DNA from: Macrocystis pyrifera
Taxonomy: Eukaryota; Sar; Phaeophyceae; Laminariales; Laminariaceae
NCBI GenBank assembly: GCA_031763025.1
Contig: JASSKH010000017.1
Location: 4,943,541-5,007,540 of the forward strand
Length of the DNA stretch: 64,000 bases
Reading direction: 5' to 3'
A program made the translations under genes and the position numbers. Shown piece by piece: positions 35,208-44,003 of the stretch (the first letter of the stretch is position 1; every line of letters begins with the position of its first letter). A model generated the notes under the pieces. That model was not told the DNA's origin. It saw only the letters and a list, made by a program, of their open reading frames with translations, and did no database searches.

Positions 35208-35313
35208 ATTACGGAGGACCATAGTAAATAGGACCACATATTATTAGTAAAAATAGGCAAATATATAGGTTTTGTGTCTACCGTAGGTCCTATTTACTAT
35301 GCCCCCCCGCAAT
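35208..35313. mobile_element. Family M MITE in AGT array
   Basis: ATTACGGAGGACCATAGTAA left, ACTATGCCCCCCCGCAAT right. Confidence 0.9.
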
Positions 35314-35384
35314 AGTAGCAGCAGTAGTCGTAGTAGTAGTAGCAGTAGTATTAGTCTTAGTACGAAGTAGTACTGTAGTAGTAA

Positions 35385-35447
<63 letters not shown>

Positions 35448-35516
35448 CAGCAGCAGTAGTAGCAGTAGCAGTAGTAGCAGTAGTAGTAGTAGTAGTAGTA
35501 ATAGCAGTAGTAGCAG

Positions 35517-35806
<290 letters not shown>

Positions 35807-36074
35807 GTAATATCGGTAAGTGGTATTAATAGTAATAGCAGCAGTTGTAGAGTAGCAGTATAAAAAAGGATCAACATCAGTAGTAGTTATAATAGCAGCA
35901 GTAGCCATGGCAGTAGCAGCAGCAGCAACCCCAGCGGTGCGGCGGCGACGGCTGGGGTGGTGCAAAAGACAAAGACAAGGCAACGACCAGTCACAAACAT
36001 GAGAACGCATCCGATTCGGAGACCGTCCACGTGACCACTCTATCAATACGAAACAAATGTGTCAGTTTAGTGTG

Positions 36075-36362
36075 TGGGGGGGGAGGAGACTCATGTCATG
36101 CATAGCCATAGCCGTATGACCATAGACCCTCGCATCCCTACAATGCCGAGACGGAGCACGTCGGGTTTTCACCGACCAGACAGACATTGCTCGCACCAAA
36201 CGCGAAGCGTCGTGGAGTAAATGGCGAGTCGCATGAAGGGTGAGCTGCATCCTACTATGAAACCACTTGTGAGGCGGACTTTCTTGCAAAACAAATGACA
36301 GCTCCGACATCCCCATTATTTTTTTTTTTGTGTGGCGACTTCCAGAGACAGCATTAGATGTA

Positions 36363-36398
<36 letters not shown>

Positions 36399-36400
36399 CG
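36075..36400 (+). repeat. Family A copy plus 36-nt poly(G)
   Basis: It starts from a short G run with CATGTCATGCATAGCCATAG, ends at TGTGTGGCGACTTCCAGAGA, and a 36-nt pure G run follows at 36363-36398. Confidence 0.75.
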
Positions 36401-36450
36401 TCATCATCAAAACAAATGAAAACATTGCTATAGTCCTACCGTTTTCCTGT

Positions 36451-36543
36451 AACCTCTTTAGTACCGCAGTCCCGATTTGGGGACAAACCACTCTAATTCC
36501 AAGTGGTTTGTCTCGACGACGGGACTGCAGCACTAAAAGGGTT
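36451..36543. mobile_element. Family B hairpin MITE
   Basis: CTTTAGTACCGCAGTCCCGA left arm pairs with GACGGGACTGCAGCACTAAA right arm, centre CACTCTAATTCCAAGTGG. Confidence 0.85.
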
Positions 36544-36559
36544 AATAATCTCGAATCTC

Positions 36560-36900
36560 TCGTCTCTCTATATATATGTATCTATTTTTTTTTTCAATCT
36601 CCGGCGGCTTGGTAAAAATAAGTTGAGCTCACCACACTTCCACGTTCATATTTCGTGTCGTGTGTCAATTCAACCCATAGCTCCCGTCGCAACATCAGAG
36701 CAGGCTGCTGTTACCACTGGCGCTTGGGCACGTTGACCGGACCCAAACCTAACCCCCGAGAGGGGGCAGGTGCGGTGGAGAAAGCCACCCGGGAGAGTCA
36801 TCTCCTCCGGGTAATGAGGGACACGCGCGAGCTCACCCACCAAGGAAAAACCTAGGCTATTAGGTCTTCCCGCCGGCCTGGGTCCAGTCACTGTCGGATT
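36560..36900 (+). repeat. Dispersed repeat (plus), inverted copy at 55050-55260
   Basis: GCTCACCACACTTCCACGTT, CGCTTGGGCACGTTGACCGG and GAAAGCCACCCGGGAGAGTC recur as their reverse complements at 55.05-55.26 kb. Confidence 0.7.
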
Positions 36901-37012
36901 TACCCGTTGGGGCGTTGGTCCTCAGATCAGAAACCCGCCGCTTCTTTAAATTGGCGCAGTCTCGGACGACTTATAGAGTGGGGGCGACTGAACGCAGCCG
37001 CTTTCTCGCTAT

Positions 37013-37330
37013 ATGTGACGGGGGGTCCATAGTCAATGGGACCAAATTTGACGTCAACCTAGCCTATATAATATATATATATATCATAGCACTCAGAACT
37101 CAGACCCACGATGGACCAAAAAAAATCATGCACCCCCTCGCGTTTTTACCCGCCAAATTTGGGTATGATTACACTAACTATATACCACCAGGTATATATG
37201 TGCTCCCCCTATATACACAGTTTTAGGGGCGAGACGTTAGGCCGGTATGGTTTTAGGCACGGAAGCCTCGACTACACACGCGACATGTATATAATATATA
37301 CATCAGTACGTGAGTTCTGCAAAAACAAAA
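37013..37330. other. Stretch without gene; half family M arm
   Basis: TGACGGGGGGTCCATAGTCA (about 37016-37045) is a lone M left arm. AT-rich DNA with TA dinucleotides follows. Confidence 0.5.
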
Positions 37331-37334
37331 AATC

Positions 37335-37500
37335 GACGCCAGTCGACGAAGGGAAGAACATCGTATGTTGAATTCTCCCCCGCGATAAAAAATCGTTTTT
37401 TGTCGGGAGAGGGGGGGGGAGGAGCGCCCGCTACTACGCGTGACCCCGGATCTAAGTTACTTCTGGAAGGGAGCGGCAGAGTAGGGCGAGGACTGATATG
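37335..37500 (+). repeat. Family F dispersed G-rich repeat
   Basis: GTCGACGAAGGGAAGAACAT, CCCCGCGATAAAAAATCG, a G-rich run, and GTGACCCCGGATCTAAGTTA. Confidence 0.6.
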
Positions 37501-37604
37501 ACACGGGATGGAGAGAGAAAAAAAAACACACACACACACACATACACGCACGTGGCAACTGCGCACACACACAACGAGGCGGACACACAACCAATGATCT
37601 TTAG

Positions 37605-37910
37605 TGGTTGGACCGTCCATGGACGGGCCCATGAACTCCGCCTTGGTCGACCGTGGTCGTCCACGGCCCCGGCCATGGCCGACTAAATGTCGGTCATGCT
37701 TTCGTCTATGGACGGGCCCATGGACGCATCCACGGCGGCGCTGTACGTTTGTCTCTTGGGTTAGGGTCAGGGATAGGGTCGTTCACGCTATGGATGCGTC
37801 CATGGGCGAAGCCATGATCGACCATGGTCGTGGAATCGTCCATGGCATTGTCCACCGGTTCGACCATGGTCGCCCATGGATTCGACCATGGCGGCGTCCA
37901 TGACTTGTCT
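37605..37910. repeat. CCATGG-dense palindromic cluster
   Basis: About nine CCATGG sites within 300 bp, embedded in longer palindromes such as GTCCATGGAC, CGACCATGGTCG (twice) and GGCCATGGCC. There is no constant unit length, so it is not a simple satellite. Confidence 0.8.
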
Positions 37911-37955
37911 AAACACTCATGTAAAGCACCCAGAAGAAACAGAGCTCGGTTAAAT

Positions 37956-38093
37956 ATTACGGGGGACGATAGTAAATAGGACCAAAATATTGTTATTAAT
38001 AGTAAAAATTGGGAAATATATACCTGGTAGTTTTTTGTTGTTGTGCCGTACCTGGTATGTCCTATTTACTATGGTCCCCCGTGATAGTTGTAT
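37956..38093. mobile_element. Family M MITE with two 7-bp CCTGGTA insertions
   Basis: Relative to the other copies, CCTGGTA is added after a TA at 38021-38029 and again at 38049-38057. Arms ATTACGGGGGACGATAGTAA and ACTATGGTCCCCCGTGAT are intact. Confidence 0.88.
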
Positions 38094-38099
38094 GATATA

Positions 38100-38809
38100 A
38101 GATGTATCTTGAAAGCAAGCGCTCGTATGCATTGTCAGGCGGATGGGTACGGAAGAGCAGCGGTGCGAATGCCAGTGACGAAGTGATTTTTGTTTTGTTT
38201 TTTTGCCACCGCCGCTGCCGCGGCCGCCTGATATTGTTATTCTCGCGAGAGAGATAACTTGGACATCGGTAAACAAAAAATAGACCGAAACACTACGCAC
38301 GAAAACTAAACGCGTTTGGTTCTTATAGAACTAGGAAAGACTTGCGCACGAGAGGTCAGCGCGCATCTGAACTCTGTGTGACTTGGGGAAGGGTGAAGCA
38401 GAGTGAGGTAGGTCCAGGTTAAACCCACCCGACAGGTGATGGCATCATGGTCGGGTCGTGGGGGGGGGGGGGGGGCAAGTGCGCTTGCGCTTGGCGGGGG
38501 GTTGGCGTTCGACGCTCTCTAGAAACGAAACGCAGCTCCCAATAACATGTGTCGTTTGTCTCATCTTCCGCGAAGCCCGCACCACTACAACTCGGGCTCG
38601 TTCCGGGCTCGTTCGGCGAACACTTCGGCCGTGCCCTCTCTCATCGTCTGCAAGTGGGCCAATGTGGACGCTGCAGTTGGCCGCGACTGCTACAGCAGTA
38701 GTTCCGTTATCCTATCGTCGTGTGGCATGCTCGAGACTGGTATCCACGCGCGCGGCTATCGGGTACATGATGCCCTCTCCGGTACCCGTCCACCAAGTAG
38801 AGAGAGATG

Positions 38810-38844
<35 letters not shown>

Positions 38845-38960
38845 AGTGCGGCGTAACCTCCTCATTGGCATTCTGATGGAGATCGATTCAACAGTAGTCG
38901 ATCGAAGACATCCTCGACACTCGAACCACGGGGCATCATTTCGGCGACTTGAAAAAAATG
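38100..38960. other. Stretch with weak open frame
   Basis: A plus frame at 38547-38810 (MCRLSHLPRSPHHYNSGSFR, then LIVCKWANVDAAVGRDCY) has a normal start and stop and about 65% GC3. It shows no known domain, and the antisense frame is also open. A 34-nt poly(A) is at 38810-38843. Confidence 0.2.
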
Positions 38961-38965
38961 CTCTG

Positions 38966-39072
38966 TACCGGGGACCATAGTAAACAGGACCAAATATTGT
39001 TGGTAAAAATAGTGAAAACATGTAGGTTTTTGTCTGTGCCGTAGGTCCTATTTACTATGACCCTCCGTAATA
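38966..39072. mobile_element. Family M MITE
   Basis: TACCGGGGACCATAGTAAAC left, TATGACCCTCCGTAAT right. Confidence 0.85.
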
Positions 39073-39115
39073 TTATCAATAATAGTCTGGACCGTTCGGC
39101 TCATTTCCCCCCCTT

Positions 39116-39301
39116 GCACACGTGGCAACGTAGTATCTCTGTGGCGTAGCTTTGTGACCACAGAACTTGTATCTCTCTAGGTTTGAAGAATCGGCACTTG
39201 TATCTCTCTAGGTTTGAAGAATCGGCACGGACACTGGTTGTGCTGGATGTCGACGCGCAGAAAGAACGGTTTAATGTGAAGAAAACAACAACAACAACAA
39301 C
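39116..39301 (+). mobile_element. Solo LINE 3' tail with internal duplication
   Basis: It ends in AAAACAACAACAACAACAAC. A segment of about 30 bp, CTTGTATCTCTCTAGGTTTG plus AAGAATCGGCA, is present twice in tandem. Confidence 0.85.
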
Positions 39302-39452
39302 ACACCACTGCTGCTGCTGCTGTCATCGGATATTTTCAGCATAAATCACGCCGAGATTTTCATGCTTACGGCGGCATTGTTCTTCCGTACTCATTCGTAT
39401 CGGATGGTGAATGACCAAAAAAAGAAACAATACCAGGTACCAGGTATGTATT

Positions 39453-39559
39453 ATTACGGGGTATCATAGCAAACAGGACCATTGTTGGTAAAAACAGGTT
39501 AATATATATATAGGTTTTTGTGTGTACCGTAGGTTCTACTGACTGTGGCCCTCCGTAAT
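39453..39559. mobile_element. Family M MITE
   Basis: ATTACGGGGTATCATAGCAA left, GACTGTGGCCCTCCGTAAT right. Confidence 0.83.
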
Positions 39560-39589
39560 AATAGCAATTTGGCGCGCGAGTCGGCTAGG

Positions 39590-39649
39590 GAAGAAAAAGG
39601 GCTGCAATTCTTCTCGCGATAAAAAAACGTACGGCACGAAACTTAGTGG

Positions 39650-39681
<32 letters not shown>

Positions 39682-39740
39682 AGGACACCTTGCTATGTGA
39701 CCCGGATCTGAGTTACTATACTGCAGACAGCGTGGAGAGA
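39590..39740 (+). repeat. Family F repeat with 29-30 nt poly(G)
   Basis: TTCTCGCGATAAAAAAACG then a G run at about 39652-39681, then GTGACCCGGATCTGAGTTAC. Confidence 0.65.
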
Positions 39741-40320
39741 GAAAACAAGAGCGAAGGCAGTAAACGGGAAGAAATTTGAAACAAAATCGAAAACTAAAAA
39801 AAAAGTAGGACACCAAACAAATAGGGGGGATCAACAGCAGCAACTGGGGAAGACAAACACCTAAAAATATAATTTCGGTGTGTGTGTGTGTGGGGGGGCA
39901 TATCATGAGTGATCATACCCAAATGTGGTGTATAATATAAACATGTAACATAAGAGGGGATACACAGTCTTGGGGGTCGATCGTGGCTTCCGATTACGAG
40001 TTACACGACAAAAAAAAAAAAAATGGAAATTACACTTCGTGAAAAAAAAAACGGCCGTGAAAGAAAAACAGACAAGACAAGACAAGACAAGACAAAAAAG
40101 ATGAACAAACAGGCATGCACGAAAACAGGTGTGGAGAATGGTTTCTTTTGCGCCCCCGACATTCTCGGTGCGCTCTCCCGTGGTATGTAACTACTCGTAT
40201 ATAGTTTCATGGGAGAAGAAAAAAACGGTAGTTTGTTTTCGATGATGCCGCGTGCTACCATTATATGTACGAAGGGTGTAATAATTTTTTTTGGCCAAAA
40301 GGAACATTTCTGGCCACCGG
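39741..40320. other. Stretch without supported gene
   Basis: A-rich and T-rich runs, a (GACAA)n run at 40070-40095, no coding frame. Confidence 0.4.
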
Positions 40321-40328
40321 GGCTTCTT

Positions 40329-40421
40329 AACCCTTTCAGAACCGCAGTTCCGTTTGAGGGACAAACCACTCAAATTCCAAGTAGTTCGTCTCCGAAACGG
40401 AACTGCGTGCCTAGAAGGGTT
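40329..40421. mobile_element. Family B hairpin MITE
   Basis: CCCTTTCAGAACCGCAGTTC left, GGAACTGCGTGCCTAGAAGG right. Confidence 0.82.
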
Positions 40422-40539
40422 GACCGAGGAAGTCTGCCCAATATTGTTGGAACGCCATTTTTTTTTTCTCTTTTGTGTGTGTTTGTTCTACACGCTTACC
40501 TTCCTCCGCTTTTGCGCGTAATTTTTCTTCTCTGTTCTC

Positions 40540-40690
40540 TGCGTTGTCACAGCACAGCAGTTCATTCAGTCCGTGACCACACTATTTTGTATCTCTCTCA
40601 AGTAGGACGAAGAATCTGGACGGGCGCTTGTCGTGGCGCCCTGCTGTTGTCGTGTCGGGTAGAGAAATAACGTATCAACGCGGAAGACAA
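40540..40690 (+). mobile_element. Diverged solo LINE 3' tail
   Basis: GTGACCACACTATTTTGTAT then CGAAGAATCTGGACGGGCGC and TTGTCGTGTCGGGTAGAG; the AAC tail has become ACACACAC. Confidence 0.65.
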
Positions 40691-40758
40691 CACACACCCC
40701 CCCGTACACAAACATGACACACAAACATGTCACGTACCATTCGTTAGTTGCACGCCTA

Positions 40759-40946
40759 CTATTACGGGGGTCCATAGTAAACAGGACCCACGGTATACAC
40801 AAAAACCTACCACTCTCTGACCCAAATATACGGACGGTTTAGACTGAATATTTATATACGAAACTGTCCTATATTTCGGGTCAGAGTGGTATATTTTTAT
40901 ATGTTTACTAACAATATTTGGTCCTATTTACTATGGTCCCCCGTAG
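40759..40946. mobile_element. Family M MITE interrupted by a family C MITE
   Basis: M left arm ATTACGGGGGTCCATAGTAA to ACAAAAACCTA; the C element follows at 40809-40890, and M resumes TATATTTTTATATGTTTACT to CCCCCGTAGT. M consensus reads AAAACCTATATATTTACC there, so C inserted at TA. Confidence 0.88.
40809..40890. mobile_element. Family C MITE nested in family M
   Basis: CCACTCTCTGACCCAAATAT pairs with ATATTTCGGGTCAGAGTGG; flanked by TA on both sides. Confidence 0.88.
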
Positions 40947-41029
40947 TACAGACAGCAGTGCCTCGGGTTTTATTTACACTTCCCCTTTTTGTGTCAAAAG
41001 TCAGAGCTTGGGCTAGAGTTACAGAGCTC

Positions 41030-41180
41030 CTGAGAGCGCGGGACGGGGGTAGATACGCAGTTCGACAAGAAATGGAACGGCTGGAGTCTCTTCGCAATGA
41101 AAACGAAGGCAAGACCCGTACTTGGGAGGGAGGGGGGATAAGACAGAGCCTGCGCTATGTGACCCCGGATTTGAGCTACG
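41030..41180 (+). repeat. Family F dispersed repeat
   Basis: GGAGTCTCTTCGCAATGAAA, a G-rich block, then TGTGACCCCGGATTTGAGCT. Confidence 0.5.
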
Positions 41181-41186
41181 ACTACT

Positions 41187-41292
41187 ATTGCGGGGGACCA
41201 TAGTAAATAGGACCTACGATACATACAATATATATATGCATTTCCCTATTTTTACTAGCAATATTTGGTCCTATTTACTATGGTCCCCCGCA
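41187..41292. mobile_element. Family M MITE
   Basis: ATTGCGGGGGACCATAGTAA left, CTATGGTCCCCCGCAAC right. Confidence 0.88.
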
Positions 41293-41349
41293 ACAGGAGA
41301 GGGAGAGAGAGAAAAGAAGGGCGGTCGAAGATAATAAACGGGAAAAATG

Positions 41350-41383
<34 letters not shown>

Positions 41384-42022
41384 TACTCAAGCCAGGAAGG
41401 AGGCCCAGTGAAGAGCAAAGGGGCAACCCACCCCCATCCCGGCATGGGCCCGATGCTTGAACTACAGCAGTGGATATGCTCTTCACACATAAGACAGACA
41501 CATCACAGAAGACTGCAGTGGTTTTTTGTTCCTGACCGTGCGCGAGTTGCTTCGAGGCGAAGCACCCGACCAAAGCAATACAATCGCGTAAAAAGCAAGC
41601 CAGGCGGCCTATACCTGCAGCACATCTTTACCACTTTGGTCGGAAATATTAGGACCGTTTGGGGTGCTCGTCGTGACATGCAGCGCTCCTTCCATTCACG
41701 GACAGAATGGTACAGTACTTTCGTTTCTCTTCCCCGTTCATCATCTTCGCCCTTCTTTTTTTATGCCCCGCCAATTATGGTCGTGACTCAGATACGGAGT
41801 CACACAGCAGGCTCTCTGTCCTCTCTCTCTCTCTCCCCCCCTCCCCACCACGGTCCGCCTTTTTTGCTTCTTTTTTTTTATCGCGAGAAAACTTCTGCCC
41901 TCCCCTCGTCGACTCGCGTCGAATCGAAAAAAGGCTTGTATCATGTGGTATGGAACAAGCGCGATGTATACGTAGTCAGACGGTATATAGATGGAAAAGA
42001 GTAGCATAAGTGTACCGAGCGG

Positions 42023-42085
<63 letters not shown>

Positions 42086-42180
42086 GATGGAAGACTCTCT
42101 CCCTAACGCAGTGTTACCTCAACACCACTACTGTGGACCAGAACACAGTGTCCATTTTAACTTAATATCAATGTAAAAGC
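41350..42180. other. Stretch without firmly supported gene
   Basis: A poly(A) run at about 41349-41380 is followed by a plus frame to about 41720 (QTHHRRLQWFFVPDRARVAS) of unclear status. An inverted family F block (41770-41960) and a (TC)n array at 42028-42082 follow. Confidence 0.35.
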
Positions 42181-42183
42181 GCG

Positions 42184-42714
42184 GTGCTTACATTCCGGCA
42201 CAGAGTGATAGCTCATGTCTACCTCGCATCCGTGAGCGGTGAACCCCCAACAACAAATATCAGTCTACGACCGAACCACACGAGCATGGAACAGTGCAAG
42301 CGCGTCGCACGCATCTACGAAAAAAAACATGCGTTCACGGCAGGTCTCACTTTTACTTTCGAGGGAGACGCCGGTGTCTCTTCAAACCTGTACGAAGCCT
42401 TTTTTTTAGCCCGTCCCCAGCGTCGCAAGCTCACAAGAGGTGTCGAGCTATTTCGTGGCCAAATGGACAATGACAACAACAAAAAAAGGTTGGGGGTTCC
42501 CAGCACCACGAAGTGTGTAGACATCTGCGGGCCCTTTGAGGTATGTTTCGTACCAGGTACCGTTGTATGCCATCTCTATGGCCTAATAATAGGAGCACAC
42601 GCCCAATATCGAAGCGGATTTCCCATCCATGTGTTGACGTCGGGTGGGTCCGGGAACTATACGTGGGAAATACGATCTAAACTTGTCGTAAGAATCAGCC
42701 TGTTGTTAATTTAA
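42184..42714 (+). CDS. Orphan ORF, unrecognised (142 aa from the first ATG at 42286)
   Basis: The first ATG gives MEQCKRVARIYEKKHAFTAG, then LTFTFEGDAGVSSNLYEAFF and a Cys-rich segment CVDICGPFEVCFVPGTVVC. It ends in a hydrophobic tail RISLLLI just 2 bp before a family M MITE, so the true C-terminus may have been cut by that insertion. It is not low-complexity and the antisense frame is closed in several places. No domain recognised. Codon third positions are mixed, as in the 22.7 kb orphan, unlike the channel exons. A TACCAGGTA 9-mer lies inside the frame at 42551. It may be a relic of a mobile or viral gene, or chance. Confidence 0.35.
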   Translation: MLTFRHRVIAHVYLASVSGEPPTTNISLRPNHTSMEQCKRVARIYEKKHAFTAGLTFTFEGDAGVSSNLYEAFFLARPQRRKLTRGVELFRGQMDNDNNKKRLGVPSTTKCVDICGPFEVCFVPGTVVCHLYGLIIGAHAQYRSGFPIHVLTSGGSGNYTWEIRSKLVVRISLLLI

Positions 42715-42715
42715 T

Positions 42716-42780
42716 ATTACGGGGGACCATAGTAAATAGGACCAAATATTGTTATTAATAGTAAAAATAGGTAAATACAA
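42716..42780. mobile_element. Family M MITE, left half only
   Basis: ATTACGGGGGACCATAGTAA through GTTATTAATAGTAAAAATAG, then truncated. Confidence 0.8.
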
Positions 42781-43064
42781 GGCTTTCCTTCGGAGTGGGT
42801 ATTCCGTCGTTTCGTGTACATATAACTGCAATTAATTGGCGACATAGCCCAAAGCCAACCGAACTAAATGTATTTGTGTAAGAAACGGTGAAGGATGTAA
42901 TGATAGCGTTTATTTATGAATGTAATGTGAAACGTAAGATCGGGTGACGCAAGAGTAAGAATGACATTCGTCTAATAATAATAAGAATAACATATTTCAT
43001 CAGTGTGGGGAGAGAGTGGAGCAGTGCTTGGCATGTGGATGATATACAACATACAGGCTGTTGT

Positions 43065-43335
43065 TTAAAGGAAGGTTTGGGACAGGAGAGAAAGCAGCAG
43101 TGCGGCAACGACAACGGTTATGGAAATGTTGTATAGTTGCTGGGCGGCCGCGATTTCGATGTATCCAGCATAGGAGTTTGGATGAGACATGATATATACA
43201 TGTAAATAGTCTTCCAGGATGCTGTAGTAACGAGGCGGGAGGCCCAGAAAGTGGATATGTTCGCTGTTGAACCCGTTGTATATGTGTAGGAAGAAATAAT
43301 CGTGATTTTGGGAAATGTGGGAAACAATTTGTTTC
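43065..43335 (-). CDS. Candidate 3'-terminal coding segment with C-terminal membrane helix
   Basis: A minus frame from a possible acceptor (ACGAAAG|G) reads SHISQNHDYFFLHIYNGFNS, then GLPPRYYSILEDYLHVYIMS, and ends QLYNISITVVVAALLLSLLS-QTFL before TAA. The hydrophobic end would suit a tail anchor. It lies just downstream of the zinc-finger exon at 43376, but the donor there (GCA|GTACAC) is out of phase with this frame. The link is therefore not shown. Confidence 0.3.
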
Positions 43336-43375
43336 CTTTCGTTCGTCCTAGATGGCGACAATCTGCTTGGTGTAC

Positions 43376-43501
43376 TGCTTCGGAATTCCGCGAAGCCCTG
43401 GAGCAGGCGAAATGGAAGGGAGTCTTTTTGCGCTTGATGATGATGTCTCCGTCTTTGATGGTGGAGTCCGTCAGGCGGCAGTTGTAGCACTTGCCACGGA
43501 C
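43376..43501 (-). CDS. Zinc-finger-like gene, exon c
   Basis: Acceptor TTACTTCGACCAG|GTCCGT in phase 0. It reads VRGKCYNCRLTDSTIKDGD, then IIIKRKKTPFHFACSRASR. The donor is uncertain: GCA|GTACAC at 43376/43375 is the first usable GT, and the frame stays open well beyond it. Confidence 0.62.
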
Positions 43502-43972
43502 CTGGTCGAAGTAAACATATAGGGTGCGCGGGGCGGGAGTGGCGTGCAGGGAATGGCGGGGGAGGGGGAAGGGGGGGGGGGGGGGGGGCGGAGTTCATTA
43601 TTTGTACTACTCTACAGCGGCACAACAGCAGCACGTAATCGCTTGCTATACGACGGCAGCAGCAGCAGCAGAAGCAGCAAGTACGTAATTTCATTGACGA
43701 TACAGAAATATGTAGACACACAAGTGTAGTACAGTAGTACACACACAAATCACGTCCAGCATGATGTACGGCGACAACGCAGCAGCACCACAAAAAAATC
43801 ATTGACGACACAGAAATATGTACACACGCACAAGTTTAAGTGTAATAGACACACAAATCATGTCCAGCATGATGTACGGCAACAACGCAGCAGCGCCACA
43901 AAACGACCAGGAAACACAATTATCCGAGTACATACAAACATCCTGTGAATATTGCGGCAGCACTAAAAGCAG

Positions 43973-44003
<31 letters not shown>

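Noticed and set aside
37770..37790. TTAGGG-like telomere repeat
   Set aside because: Only one GGTTAGGG and relaxed relatives; no array.
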